From Methanohalophilus levihalophilus (GTDB taxonomy: Archaea; Halobacteriota; Methanosarcinia; Methanosarcinales; Methanosarcinaceae), in assembly GCF_017874375.1 (NCBI RefSeq), contig NZ_JAGGLK010000004.1, forward strand, positions 60,240-124,239: DNA of 64,000 bases, in the 5' to 3' direction. The notes beneath the pieces were generated by a model. The model saw nothing but the letters and a program-made list of their open reading frames with translations, did no database searches and was not told the origin of the DNA. Below, in pieces: positions 1-7,575 of this stretch. Position 1 is the stretch's first letter; each line of letters opens with the position of its first letter. A program made the position numbers and the translations under genes.

Positions 1-154
1 CCAGCAGAGAGAAAACAGCAATTAATAGCACAGCCTGGTTTTTTGTTCGTGCTTTTGCACCGTATGCAGCACCCATGGAAGCGGAGGCATTGTTACCACC
101 AATATTGAGTCCCATAAAAATTGCTGCTGCAAAAGCTGCCAGTACTATTAACAT
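1..154 (-). CDS. PiT-family phosphate/sulfate permease (N-terminal part)
   Basis: The gene runs off the left edge and only the first 51 residues are visible. They form a hydrophobic N-terminus followed by a glycine/asparagine-rich stretch (GLNIGGNNASASMGAAYGA), the conserved first half of PiT/PHO-4 permeases, which move inorganic phosphate or, in the CysP subgroup, sulfate across the membrane. I start it at the ATG at 154 because a GGAGGG sequence lies 6-7 nt upstream; in-frame ATGs at 160 and 169 are too close to that site. The divergent neighbours are sulfur-reduction genes, so sulfate is a reasonable substrate guess, but the visible part cannot tell phosphate from sulfate. Confidence 0.8.
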   Translation of the reverse strand, partial: MLIVLAAFAAAIFMGLNIGGNNASASMGAAYGAKARTKNQAVLLIAVFSLL

Positions 155-217
155 ATCCATACCCTCCATCACAGCCTATAAGAATTTTCCCATAAGCTAG
201 ACTCATCCAGAGAACAT

Positions 218-236
218 TTCAACAACGTTTGTTGAA
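218..236. promoter_or_regulatory. Perfect inverted repeat, candidate operator
   Basis: TTCAACAA and TTGTTGAA form a perfect 8-bp dyad with a 3-nt spacer. On the minus strand it lies immediately downstream of an AT-rich TATA-like box (about 235-243) for the permease, where a bound repressor would block the start site. It is also about 70 bp upstream of the plus-strand TATA box. The cognate regulator is not known. Confidence 0.45.
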
Positions 237-304
237 TATATAGCACTGGAGAAACAGGCCAAATTTACCACATATTCTAACGCAATATTTGCCTTTTAAT
301 GCAG

Positions 305-313
305 CTATATATA
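305..313 (+). promoter_or_regulatory. Archaeal TATA box of the sulfite-reductase-like gene
   Basis: CTATATATA lies about 40 nt before the ATG at 349. This would place the transcription start near 335 and leave a short leader of about 14 nt. Confidence 0.5.
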
Positions 314-348
314 AGAAATGTATGTTATACCTAGGGTAGTGAACTTCC

Positions 349-1209
349 ATGGAAGAGAAAGAAATTAACTATGACAGGCTTAAACAGGGTGGTTTTCTTC
401 GTCAGCGCCAAAAGGAAGATTTCTTTTCCATACGCCTTCGTATGGTAGGGGGACAGTTAACATCCAAGCAACTTCGGGCATTAGCAGATGCAGCGGAGAA
501 ATATGGGAAAGGGGAAATCCATATCACATCCAGACAGGGAGCTGAAATTTCATTTGTGGAACTCGAAGAAGCAGACGATATGCTAAACGAACTTGAAGCC
601 GCAGGAGTGCATCAGGGTACCTGTGGACCAAGAGTAAGGGGAGTTATTGCATGTCAGGGAAATAGGGTTTGTACTCACGGTTTAGTAGATGCACTCGGCA
701 TTGCGGAAAAAATCGATGAGAAATATTTTGCAAAAGAACTCCCAAGCAAGTTCAAGTTTGCTGTCACTGGTTGTCCATCTTCCTGTATGAAACCACAGGA
801 AAACGATTTTGGCATCATGGGTGCTCTTGAGCCGGAGTGGATAGACGAGAAATGTACTCGTTGCGGACTCTGTGAAACAATTTGCTCGATGGATGCTATT
901 AAGATTGAAGATAATACGTTCCATTTCTACGAAGACAAGTGTAATCTTTGTGGAGATTGTGTTGCAGTCTGCCCGACTTCTGCATGGATAGAATCCAAAT
1001 CCGGTTTCACCTTATGGGTGGGCGGCAAAGTCGGAAGGCGACCTGAACTCGCTATTAAATTAGTAAATATTGTAGATGAGAAAGAACTCTTTGAAATCAT
1101 AGAGAAAACTATCGAGTTCTACAAAGAGAATGCACCTGCAGGCGAGAGATTCAGGGACACCATCGATAGGGTAGGCCTTGATAAGTACAAAGAAGCCGTG
1201 CTTGGGTAA
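349..1209 (+). CDS. Dissimilatory-type sulfite reductase-like protein (siroheme + ferredoxin domains)
   Basis: A single-chain 286-residue member of the nitrite/sulfite reductase superfamily (the 'Dsr-like' proteins of methanogens). The N-terminal ferredoxin-like half-domain (about 15-85) is followed by the siroheme/[4Fe-4S] ligand motif C102-x5-C108 and C142-x3-C146. Two [4Fe-4S] ferredoxin motifs are inserted after it (C169, C172, C175, C179 and C198, C201, C204, C208). It would reduce sulfite or a related oxyanion in the cytoplasm using low-potential electrons. It lacks the F420H2 dehydrogenase domain of Fsr, so its donor is probably ferredoxin. It sits next to an APS/PAPS reductase, whose product is sulfite, which fits a sulfur assimilation role. 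The true substrate in this small group is not settled. Confidence 0.85.
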   Translation: MEEKEINYDRLKQGGFLRQRQKEDFFSIRLRMVGGQLTSKQLRALADAAEKYGKGEIHITSRQGAEISFVELEEADDMLNELEAAGVHQGTCGPRVRGVIACQGNRVCTHGLVDALGIAEKIDEKYFAKELPSKFKFAVTGCPSSCMKPQENDFGIMGALEPEWIDEKCTRCGLCETICSMDAIKIEDNTFHFYEDKCNLCGDCVAVCPTSAWIESKSGFTLWVGGKVGRRPELAIKLVNIVDEKELFEIIEKTIEFYKENAPAGERFRDTIDRVGLDKYKEAVLG

Positions 1210-1352
1210 ATTTATTCTAATTAACGATTTGCAGGACAACAGCTGTTGTTCTGCAGACATATTCAGAATTTGTCCTGAACTCGGGGTAAATTAGAAAAGG
1301 ATATCCTGAGTACTACATATGCTATTATCAATTATATTACGGGGATCACCAA

Positions 1353-2096
1353 TTGCCTGATACTGATATATACTTTAAAGGAAAAGCAGAGCAGCTAGCC
1401 AAAGACCTTGAGAATAGTTCCCCACAGGAAATACTTGAATATGCCCTGGAAAACTATTCCCCGGATATAGCTATCGCATTCAGTGGTGCCGAAGACGTAG
1501 TGCTCATCGATATGGCAAAGAAGATCCGCAAAGATGTGAGAATGTTCTCACTTGATACCGGAAGACTGCATCCTGAAACATATCGTTTCCTGGAAAAAGT
1601 CAGGGAACATTATGGAATTGATATCGAGATATATGCCGCAAACCGGGATAAAACCGAAGAGCTTGTTCGCGAAAAAGGCTTATTTTCATTTTACAAAGAC
1701 GGACACAAGGAATGCTGCTCCGTAAGGAAAGTGGACCCTCTCAGGAGAGCTCTTTCCAGTCTTGGTTCATGGGTAACAGGTCAGAGAAAAGACCAGAGCC
1801 CTAATACGCGTCAGTCTGTTCCTGTAGTGGAACTCGACCCCGTATTTGGCAACGGGAATCTGCTCAAATTCAATCCCCTGGCAAACTGGACATCAGAGCA
1901 GGTCTGGCAGTATATCAGGGAAAACAATGTTCCATATAATGAACTCCATGAGAAGGGATTTGTCAGCATTGGATGTGAACCATGCACAAGGCCAGTTCTG
2001 CCGGGACAACATGAGCGTGAAGGGCGCTGGTGGTGGGAAGAAGCAACAAAGAAAGAATGTGGCCTTCATTCAGGGAACATTAACAGGAAGACATGA
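1353..2096 (+). CDS. cysH: Adenylylsulfate/PAPS reductase (CysH family, Fe-S type)
   Basis: A 247-residue adenine-nucleotide alpha-hydrolase protein that reduces (phospho)adenylylsulfate to sulfite. The nucleotide-binding SGAEDV loop is near residues 44-49. A C121-C122 pair and C208-x2-C211 form the [4Fe-4S] signature that separates the APS-reducing type from the cluster-free PAPS type. The catalytic KKECGLH motif with Cys236 is at the C-terminus. Translation appears to begin at a TTG, because no ATG precedes the conserved region and GGGGATC, a partial Shine-Dalgarno match, lies just upstream. It is downstream of, and on the same strand as, the sulfite-reductase-like gene. No ATP sulfurylase is visible here, so the APS source must lie elsewhere. 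Confidence 0.88.
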   Translation: MPDTDIYFKGKAEQLAKDLENSSPQEILEYALENYSPDIAIAFSGAEDVVLIDMAKKIRKDVRMFSLDTGRLHPETYRFLEKVREHYGIDIEIYAANRDKTEELVREKGLFSFYKDGHKECCSVRKVDPLRRALSSLGSWVTGQRKDQSPNTRQSVPVVELDPVFGNGNLLKFNPLANWTSEQVWQYIRENNVPYNELHEKGFVSIGCEPCTRPVLPGQHEREGRWWWEEATKKECGLHSGNINRKT

Positions 2097-2146
2097 TTCA
2101 CTTAAGCCATTGCAAACAAAAACATTCGATATGTGGAATGGAAGAT

Positions 2147-3058
2147 TTAGAGTTTCAATTCATTCACAAACCGCATATCAAAAATTTCTTTTTCTTCCAA
2201 TGGACGTGAAATAAAATCAAGTTCATGCAAAACAGGGCTGAACTTCATAGTGGATTCAATGTATTCCCTTGTAAGCGAAGCTGAATATTTTGGAGATATG
2301 GCGAACAATTCCTGTACGAAATCAGCATCCACAATACCAACCTTTTCCGCAACAATTCGGGAAGCTTCAAGGGGATTTTCAATAATGAATTTGCATGCCC
2401 TTTCATGTTCTTCAATGAAGCTCAAAACCAGCTCAGGTGATTGCTCGATCAGCTTTTCGCTTGCAATAATGCCGTAACTGGGATTGTTAGGCCACAGCCT
2501 GTAAGGCTCAATAACTGTCTTTGTATCACAAAATCGTCGTGCTACAACCGCCAGTGAAGGAGTGCCAACTGCAACCTGGATTTCCCCGTCTGCCATTGCA
2601 TCGGGAATCATGTCAGCCCATTCAAAATTCTTAACTAAAATTTCCTTTTCAAATCCGGCTTTTTTGATACAATTTCGGATTATCACATCATGAATAGAAC
2701 CGCCGGGAGGGCAGGCAATTGTTAAGCCTTTAAACTGCCCGAAAAATAAGTGTGCATCATTGTTTAGCTCATCCAGTGACTTAAATTGTGGATTTGCAAT
2801 CATCACAGTTCCTTCAACGTGACCCCCTGCAACACATTTCATAGGAACTCCCCTGTCTATACCGATCATCACCGGAGGCAAACCAATGTACCCCAGATCA
2901 ACTTCCCTATTTTCAAATGCCCTGACAATTGCAGGACCTCCACCAAAAAGCTTCCAGTTTGCCTTTATGCCGGATTCTTCAAGCCAGTCTGTACCCATCA
3001 GGATAAATGATGTATGGTACATTGTCGAAAGATGACCGATATTCAAGGATTCACCCAT
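2147..3058 (-). CDS. TauA/SsuA-like substrate-binding-fold protein without signal peptide
   Basis: A 303-residue protein with the periplasmic-binding-protein type 2 fold of the NMT1/TauA family (bilobal, with stretches such as GLPPVMIGIDRG and ACPPGGSIHD). Relatives normally bind sulfonates, nitrate or thiamine precursors for ABC importers. This one begins directly with the first beta strand (MGESLNIGHLS), with no signal peptide or lipobox, and no permease or ATPase gene is next to it. It therefore probably acts in the cytoplasm. The start is supported by GAGGTT six bases upstream. It lies 91 nt after the MoaD-like gene on the same strand, so the two are probably co-transcribed. A role in binding a sulfur compound is inference from context. 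Confidence 0.75.
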   Translation of the reverse strand: MGESLNIGHLSTMYHTSFILMGTDWLEESGIKANWKLFGGGPAIVRAFENREVDLGYIGLPPVMIGIDRGVPMKCVAGGHVEGTVMIANPQFKSLDELNNDAHLFFGQFKGLTIACPPGGSIHDVIIRNCIKKAGFEKEILVKNFEWADMIPDAMADGEIQVAVGTPSLAVVARRFCDTKTVIEPYRLWPNNPSYGIIASEKLIEQSPELVLSFIEEHERACKFIIENPLEASRIVAEKVGIVDADFVQELFAISPKYSASLTREYIESTMKFSPVLHELDFISRPLEEKEIFDMRFVNELKL

Positions 3059-3149
3059 AAAATAACCTCAACAATTCTTAAAATAAAAACAGCCCTGCAA
3101 TCAGGAAACCAAAAAAGGATTTCATTACAGGTACTGCACTTTTAGGAAT

Positions 3150-3425
3150 TTAACCGCCGCTTACCGCAGGGAGAATGGAAATCTCATCGGATGCTTTGAT
3201 TTCAGTCTCAAGTCCTGAAAGGTGCCTGATGTCCTCACCATTCACATAGACATTAACAAACCTGCGAATTTCCCCGTTCTCAAAGAGACGATGTTCAAAT
3301 TCATCACCAAACTCCTTTATTAGTTCATCAAATAAAGCGCTGATAGTAGTATCACCTAGATCAAGATCAATAGACCTTGTTTTTGTGATATTATTCAGCG
3401 CTGATGAAAATCTTACTGATACCAT
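3150..3425 (-). CDS. MoaD/ThiS-family ubiquitin-like sulfur carrier
   Basis: A 91-residue beta-grasp protein ending in the diagnostic diglycine (LPAVSGG), which is activated by adenylation and thiocarboxylation or used as a SAMP-type modifier. I prefer the ATG at 3425 over the in-frame GTG at 3434 because GGAAGTGA is correctly spaced before the ATG. The partner E1 enzyme is divergently encoded from 3718 and a TusA protein lies beyond it, so this looks like a dedicated sulfur-relay module. Whether it serves molybdopterin, thiamine, cysteine/homocysteine or tRNA thiolation cannot be read from the sequence. Confidence 0.85.
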   Translation of the reverse strand: MVSVRFSSALNNITKTRSIDLDLGDTTISALFDELIKEFGDEFEHRLFENGEIRRFVNVYVNGEDIRHLSGLETEIKASDEISILPAVSGG

Positions 3426-3465
3426 TGTTTTCACTTCCTTTTTTATGCACAGGTAGCTTCATTGA

Positions 3466-3481
3466 TATAACCATGGTTATA
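3466..3481. promoter_or_regulatory. Perfect 16-bp palindrome, candidate operator
   Basis: TATAACCATGGTTATA is a perfect palindrome 41 nt upstream of the MoaD-like start. It overlaps a minus-strand TATA-like sequence (CTTATAAC). It differs from the dyad at 218-236, so a shared regulator is not evident. Confidence 0.35.
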
Positions 3482-3717
3482 AGGCAATGTTTGCCGCCAC
3501 ATAAAAGAATGAATTGTCATACTCTGTTTCTATTATTCTCAGCAAAATTTCCATAATAATCGTTTAAGGATACGTATATTTCAGAAGAAAGAAAAGCACA
3601 ATTGTTGCCCAGAACAAAATACTTTTATTGCGCTGATACTTTCTGAAATTAAATAGTACCCGCAGTAATAATCGCTTTTATGGGGTTTCAGAATTAGATC
3701 AAACAATAACGGGGCTT

Positions 3718-4536
3718 ATGATGATTGATGATTTCACGGATGAACAAATAAGACGATATTCAAGGCATATATTGCTTCAGGAAGTAGGAGGGATAGGCCA
3801 GCAAAAATTACTGTCCTCAAAAGTCCTTTGTATAGGCGCAGGCGGCCTTGGTTCACCTATAATACAATACCTTGCGGCAGCAGGTGTAGGTACTATCGGC
3901 ATCGTTGATGATGATATTGTTGACCTTAGCAACCTCCAGAGACAGGTCATACATGGTGGAAACGTTGACAGGCCAAAAGTGGAATCTGCAAAAGAGTTTG
4001 TGCAAAAACTGAATCCTTATGTCAATGTAATAACTTACAATCATAGGATTAATCCGGAGAATATCCTGGAAATAATCGAGGACTATGATATTATTGTGGA
4101 TGGATCTGACAATTTCTCAACCCGCTTCCTCGTAAATGATGCCTGTGTTCTCGCAAAAAAACCACTCTCTCATGGCAGCATTTTCCGATTTGAAGGACAG
4201 GTGACCACTATATTACCCCATGATGGACCCTGTTACAGGTGTCTTTTTGAGCATGCACCCCCCGCAGGCATGGTTCCAAGCTGTCAGGAAGCAGGTGTTA
4301 TCGGTGTCCTGCCGGGAATCATTGGAGTCATCCAGGCAACAGAAGTTGTCAAATATCTTCTCGGAATCGGTGAATTACTAACCGGTCGGATGATCTATTA
4401 TGATGCTCTTTACATGTCGTTCGATGAGATCAAAATACGCAAGAATCCGACATGTCCGGTTTGTGGTGAAAATCCAAAAATAACGTCAATCAAAGAGGAA
4501 AATTATCAGGATTCATGTGCCTGCTCAATTGAATGA
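3718..4536 (+). CDS. moeB: MoeB/ThiF/HesA-family E1-like adenylyltransferase
   Basis: A 272-residue E1-like enzyme that adenylates the C-terminal glycine of a ubiquitin-like sulfur carrier. It has the Rossmann ATP site GAGGLGS (40-46), the Mg-binding region around DGSDN (128-132), two CxxC zinc pairs (C172/C175 and C246/C249) and a candidate catalytic cysteine C189 in PSCQEAG. It has no C-terminal rhodanese domain, so sulfur must come from another protein. The TusA and MoaD-like genes on either side are the obvious partners. The start may be 3718 or 3721. The 3' end lies 19 nt from the convergent tusA. Confidence 0.88.
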   Translation: MMIDDFTDEQIRRYSRHILLQEVGGIGQQKLLSSKVLCIGAGGLGSPIIQYLAAAGVGTIGIVDDDIVDLSNLQRQVIHGGNVDRPKVESAKEFVQKLNPYVNVITYNHRINPENILEIIEDYDIIVDGSDNFSTRFLVNDACVLAKKPLSHGSIFRFEGQVTTILPHDGPCYRCLFEHAPPAGMVPSCQEAGVIGVLPGIIGVIQATEVVKYLLGIGELLTGRMIYYDALYMSFDEIKIRKNPTCPVCGENPKITSIKEENYQDSCACSIE

Positions 4537-4555
4537 TGAAAATGAAAGAGATGTT

Positions 4556-4792
4556 TCAATTTTTCTTGACATATATAGTAAAAACATCTCCCTCTTTCTC
4601 TATTGAAATCAGCACGTCTCCAGACTTTTTTGTCCATGCTACGATGTTCTGGGGCGTCATCGGATCGTCCGATATTACCATCAGGACTTCATCCTTTTCA
4701 AGAGTATCGAGCATCTCTTTAACTTTTACAAGAGGATATGGGCAGCACTGCCCCTTAACATCCAATTCAAAATCTGCAATGATATCAACCAT
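4556..4792 (-). CDS. tusA: TusA-family sulfurtransferase
   Basis: A 78-residue TusA/SirA/YedF-fold protein. The CPxP-type motif is present as CCPYPL, with Cys16-Cys17 before PYP; the second cysteine is the expected persulfide carrier. The family passes sulfane sulfur between cysteine desulfurases, reductases and thiolation enzymes in the cytoplasm. It converges on the E1 gene, and with the MoaD-like, APS reductase and sulfite-reductase-like genes it completes the sulfur cluster. Confidence 0.88.
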   Translation of the reverse strand: MVDIIADFELDVKGQCCPYPLVKVKEMLDTLEKDEVLMVISDDPMTPQNIVAWTKKSGDVLISIEKEGDVFTIYVKKN

Positions 4793-4939
4793 GAATTACC
4801 CTTTTCATTAACACTTTGTTTCTTATTGTAGGTATTGAATGAGGCAATATTTAGATCATTGCATTTAACTTTCACGTAAAAGAAATTGTTCAACGATTAA
4901 GTTACATATATAGCTTAAATTACATGTCAAATGTTAAAC

Positions 4940-5020
4940 AAAAAAAAGATAATGGAAATCCCCAACACATGTGAAAGGTTGTGTGGTGGAGGTATGATTA
5001 CATATGTTGGGGGATTTCGC
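4940..5020 (-). ncRNA. Long stem-loop with CCACCACAC loop and T8 tail (terminator or 3'-UTR small RNA)
   Basis: Read on the minus strand, 5018-5001 (GAAATCCCCCAACATATG) pairs with 4971-4955, with one bulged base and one mismatch, making a stem of about 16 bp. The roughly 30-nt loop contains CCTCCACCACAC, and the stem is followed by a run of eight T on the minus strand (4941-4948). It lies just downstream of the DUF2318 gene stop, so the simplest reading is its terminator. The C-rich loop resembles the candidate small RNAs at 21.5 and 45 kb, so a stable 3'-end RNA is possible. Confidence 0.45.
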
Positions 5021-5062
5021 ACGAGTTGTATGTTGATTTGGAAGAAGAATTGGTTATCTTCT

Positions 5063-5563
5063 TCATCCCTGCTGAATAGTCTTCCTGTGAGCCTCAACGA
5101 TATCATCGAAGTCCATTACAAGATTCCCGTCGGCTTGTGTATATTTTATTTCCTCTTTTGGATAGGCTGCACATGCACCCTGTATTCCTTCCCCGGTACT
5201 CGTTTCAAAAGTTGTCCCACATGAATCACATACAAGGGTGTCAGATGCCAGACTAAAGCCAATCGAGTTGCACGGAGGACAGACATTGGACCTGACAATA
5301 ATGTCATCATCCTGCTCATACGCCATCATGGCAATTGGACCAGTGCTCGTATCAACTGAAAAATGTACAATTGTGTTATCCTCTACTTCCTGAGCTGGAA
5401 TTGAAACGAGGTTGCCCTCTATCTGTGGGGTAATCCAGGTTGCCGCTATAGGACCTGCTGCGGACATCGAGGATTCTGTTTGTGAGTCTGTTCCGGTACA
5501 TCCTGACACCATGACAATTACTGAAAATACCAACAATGCCATTGCTATTGATTTTATATTCAT
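5063..5563 (-). CDS. DUF2318 (Fe-S membrane protein-like) lipoprotein
   Basis: A 166-residue exported protein. The signal peptide is followed by a lipobox (VSGCTG, Cys22). The second half is a DUF2318-like module with two CxxC pairs in CPPCNSIGF and CDSCGTTF that could bind a metal. It is the last gene of an operon with the ATPase (12 nt away) and the FtsX-type permease. Fusion or pairing of DUF2318 with MacB-type transporters is known from iron-acquisition loci such as the Campylobacter p19 region; that parallel is my basis for suggesting a metal-related role. Acts outside the membrane as a lipid-anchored protein. Confidence 0.78.
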   Translation of the reverse strand: MNIKSIAMALLVFSVIVMVSGCTGTDSQTESSMSAAGPIAATWITPQIEGNLVSIPAQEVEDNTIVHFSVDTSTGPIAMMAYEQDDDIIVRSNVCPPCNSIGFSLASDTLVCDSCGTTFETSTGEGIQGACAAYPKEEIKYTQADGNLVMDFDDIVEAHRKTIQQG

Positions 5564-5575
5564 ATCTTACACACC

Positions 5576-6241
5576 TTATTTTCTGATTGTTCCATCTTCT
5601 AAGTGGATAATGCGATCTGATTGTTCCGCAAGCGCCTCATTATGAGTGATCATTGCGACTGTTATTTCCCCGGACAATGATTTCAGCAGGGAGATAACCA
5701 ACTCACCAGTTTTGGCATCCAATGCCCCTGTTGGCTCATCGGCAAGCAGTATTTTCGGATTCATAACCAATGCGCGTGCAATGGCAACCCTCTGCTGCTC
5801 CCCACCGCTCAATTCACTTGGTTTATGGTTCATCCTGTCGGAAAGACCGACACGTCCCATGACATCTTCCACGGCCTTTTCGTTTTTCCTGCCGGCAAAT
5901 ATCAGAGGAAGAGCAACATTTTCATACGCGGTCAATGAAGGAATTAGATGGAATTGCTGGAAAACAAATCCAACGGATTCACGCCTGAAATCTACCAATT
6001 CTTTTTGGGATTTATTTGTGATATCCACACCATCTATCAGAATTTGTCCGCTGGTAGGTCTGTCAAGCATCCCGATGAGATTCATCAATGTTGTTTTCCC
6101 CGAACCAGACTGACCCATTATTGAAACAAACTCACCTTCATTGATGCCGATATTGATACCATGCAGAACTTCAACATCAACAGGACCAATGCGATAATTT
6201 TTGGTTACATCTTTAGTCTGTATGAAGCTTGTATCAAACAC
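5576..6241 (-). CDS. MacB/LolD-type ABC transporter ATPase
   Basis: A 221-residue ATP-binding subunit. Walker A (GQSGSGKT), the Q-loop (VFQQFHLIPS), the LSGGEQQRV signature, Walker B (ILLADEPTGALD) and the H-loop (MITHNEA) are all present, in the spacing of the MacB/LolD/FtsE group. An upstream in-frame ATG (6265) lies inside the permease gene. I choose the GTG at 6241 because it overlaps the permease stop and has a strong GGAGGTG seven bases before it, so the two are translationally coupled. It powers the adjacent FtsX-type permease. Confidence 0.9.
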   Translation of the reverse strand: MFDTSFIQTKDVTKNYRIGPVDVEVLHGINIGINEGEFVSIMGQSGSGKTTLMNLIGMLDRPTSGQILIDGVDITNKSQKELVDFRRESVGFVFQQFHLIPSLTAYENVALPLIFAGRKNEKAVEDVMGRVGLSDRMNHKPSELSGGEQQRVAIARALVMNPKILLADEPTGALDAKTGELVISLLKSLSGEITVAMITHNEALAEQSDRIIHLEDGTIRK

Positions 6242-7409
6242 TTCTGAGCACCTCCGCAGGATCAATACTCAATGCACGCTTTGCCGGGATAATGGATGCA
6301 ACCATTCCCACAACTACGGATACACCAACTACTGCAGGGAGGAGAATCCATATAGGAGACGCAGTTGCCGAAACGATTATCGGAGCTGCCACATACGATA
6401 CAGCCGTACCGAGTGCAAAACCAATGGTTCCACCAACAACACCGATGACAAGACCTTCAAGGAACAGCATCCTGACAATCTGGATATCATTGGCCCCAAT
6501 TGCTCTCATTATGCCGATTTCTTTGATTTTCTCATTAACAGATGCAATCATTGTGGATGCAGTGGTAAGAGCACTCACAAGAAGTGTGATGATTGAAACC
6601 GCCATCGCAGAAGATTGCATGTGGCCTATGACAGCCATCTCGCTTTCTACTATCTGGCTCATTGCACGTGCTTCAAGGCCCGGAAGAACTCCTTCAATCT
6701 GCCGGCTCATTTCAGGAACCGGACATGAGTTACACAGAGCCCTCACTTCCAGGCTGCTAACCTTACCTTCCTTGTCCAGTAAGTATTGTGCAGTTGCAAG
6801 TGGAAGTATGATTTGACTATCCTCTGTCCCGCCAGTACTTTCAATAACACCGACAACGTTTGCATCCATTGTCCTATTTCCACTGGTCAAAGTAATAGAT
6901 GAGCCGGGTTCAAGTCCCAAAGGAACAGCAATATCCGATCCTACCATTACCTGTTCACTTCCGGAGCCTGTATCCGAAATCCATTCCCCTTCAATATTCC
7001 ACCAGGGTTTCAATTCTTTTTCATCTTCTACAGAAACTCCCATTACAACAACGGAAGAATTGCTAATTTCCGCAACTCCATACAATCGTGGAGCAACAAC
7101 TGCCAGGTTGCCGCTATTCTGTATTGTATAGATCTTTGGAACATCCGATTCGGGAATATAGTTTTCACCTGTAGAAAGGGAACCAATTGATGTTGATCCA
7201 ACTACAAGCGGAACATCGGTTACCTGTGGTCTCACAATGATATTTGCACCGAACTTGGTCGACTCTTCATAAAGACTATCAGACGCAGCTGAGAAAGTCG
7301 TAACAACCGCAACAATTGCAGCTGCAGCAACCACCACTCCCAGTATTGCAATCGCAAGTTTGGATTTCCTGCGAAGAAGATCTTTCAATACAATAGAATC
7401 TAAACGCAT
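6234..7409 (-). CDS. MacB/FtsX-type ABC transporter permease
   Basis: A 391-residue membrane protein with the MacB topology: one N-terminal membrane segment (about 19-42), a large external domain (about 45-265) and three C-terminal membrane segments ending in IPAKRALSIDPAEVLR, the usual FtsX tail. This group transduces ATP hydrolysis mechanically to substrates or partners outside the membrane rather than importing small solutes. The ATG at 7409 follows GAGGTT with proper spacing; the alternative TTG at 7421 does not. It heads the operon permease-ATPase-DUF2318 lipoprotein and is divergent from a BlaI-type repressor. Confidence 0.88.
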   Translation of the reverse strand: MRLDSIVLKDLLRRKSKLAIAILGVVVAAAAIVAVVTTFSAASDSLYEESTKFGANIIVRPQVTDVPLVVGSTSIGSLSTGENYIPESDVPKIYTIQNSGNLAVVAPRLYGVAEISNSSVVVMGVSVEDEKELKPWWNIEGEWISDTGSGSEQVMVGSDIAVPLGLEPGSSITLTSGNRTMDANVVGVIESTGGTEDSQIILPLATAQYLLDKEGKVSSLEVRALCNSCPVPEMSRQIEGVLPGLEARAMSQIVESEMAVIGHMQSSAMAVSIITLLVSALTTASTMIASVNEKIKEIGIMRAIGANDIQIVRMLFLEGLVIGVVGGTIGFALGTAVSYVAAPIIVSATASPIWILLPAVVGVSVVVGMVASIIPAKRALSIDPAEVLRSV

Positions 7410-7447
7410 TTTTAACCTCAAAATTTAATGGCTTGAAACAATACCCT

Positions 7448-7467
7448 GTTACACCAACCTGTGTAAC
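7448..7467. promoter_or_regulatory. Operator-like dyad 1 (BlaI/CopY type)
   Basis: GTTACAC and GTGTAAC form a perfect 7-bp inverted repeat with a 6-nt spacer. It lies in the untranslated leader of the minus-strand ABC operon. Together with the three dyads that follow it shares the TTACA...TGTAA pattern typical of BlaI/MecI/CopY repressor sites. Confidence 0.5.
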
Positions 7468-7476
7468 ACCCCACTA

Positions 7477-7489
7477 TACACTAGGTGTA
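7477..7489. promoter_or_regulatory. Operator-like dyad 2 (BlaI/CopY type)
   Basis: TACAC-TAG-GTGTA is a perfect 5-bp inverted repeat with a 3-nt spacer. It is the second of four spaced dyads between the divergent genes. Confidence 0.5.
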
Positions 7490-7503
7490 AAACGTATTTT
7501 AAC

Positions 7504-7520
7504 TTTACGCCTATTGTAAA
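7504..7520. promoter_or_regulatory. Operator-like dyad 3 (BlaI/CopY type)
   Basis: TTTAC and GTAAA with a 7-nt spacer make a 17-bp site of the same length as dyad 4. On the minus strand it falls between a TATA-like GGTATATGG (about 7526-7534) and the expected start site of the ABC operon, a repressing position. Confidence 0.5.
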
Positions 7521-7546
7521 ACACACCATATACCCGGCTCATAAGG

Positions 7547-7554
7547 TTTATATT
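7547..7554 (+). promoter_or_regulatory. TATA box of the BlaI-type gene (leaderless transcript)
   Basis: TTTATATT is centred about 26 nt before the ATG at 7576, the normal archaeal TATA-to-start-site distance. The mRNA is therefore probably leaderless, which fits the absence of a Shine-Dalgarno sequence. Confidence 0.55.
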
Positions 7555-7556
7555 CG

Positions 7557-7573
7557 TTTACAACAATTGTAAA
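7557..7573. promoter_or_regulatory. Operator-like dyad 4 between TATA box and BlaI start codon
   Basis: TTTACAA-CAA-TTGTAAA is a perfect 7-bp inverted repeat. It occupies exactly the space between the TATA box and the start codon, so binding would shut off the promoter. This predicts autoregulation by the repressor encoded immediately downstream. Confidence 0.6.
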
Positions 7574-7575
7574 CC

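Noticed and set aside
1846..2214. Frame overlapping the end of the APS reductase gene
   Set aside because: It is a shifted shadow of the reductase gene with no ribosome site or family.
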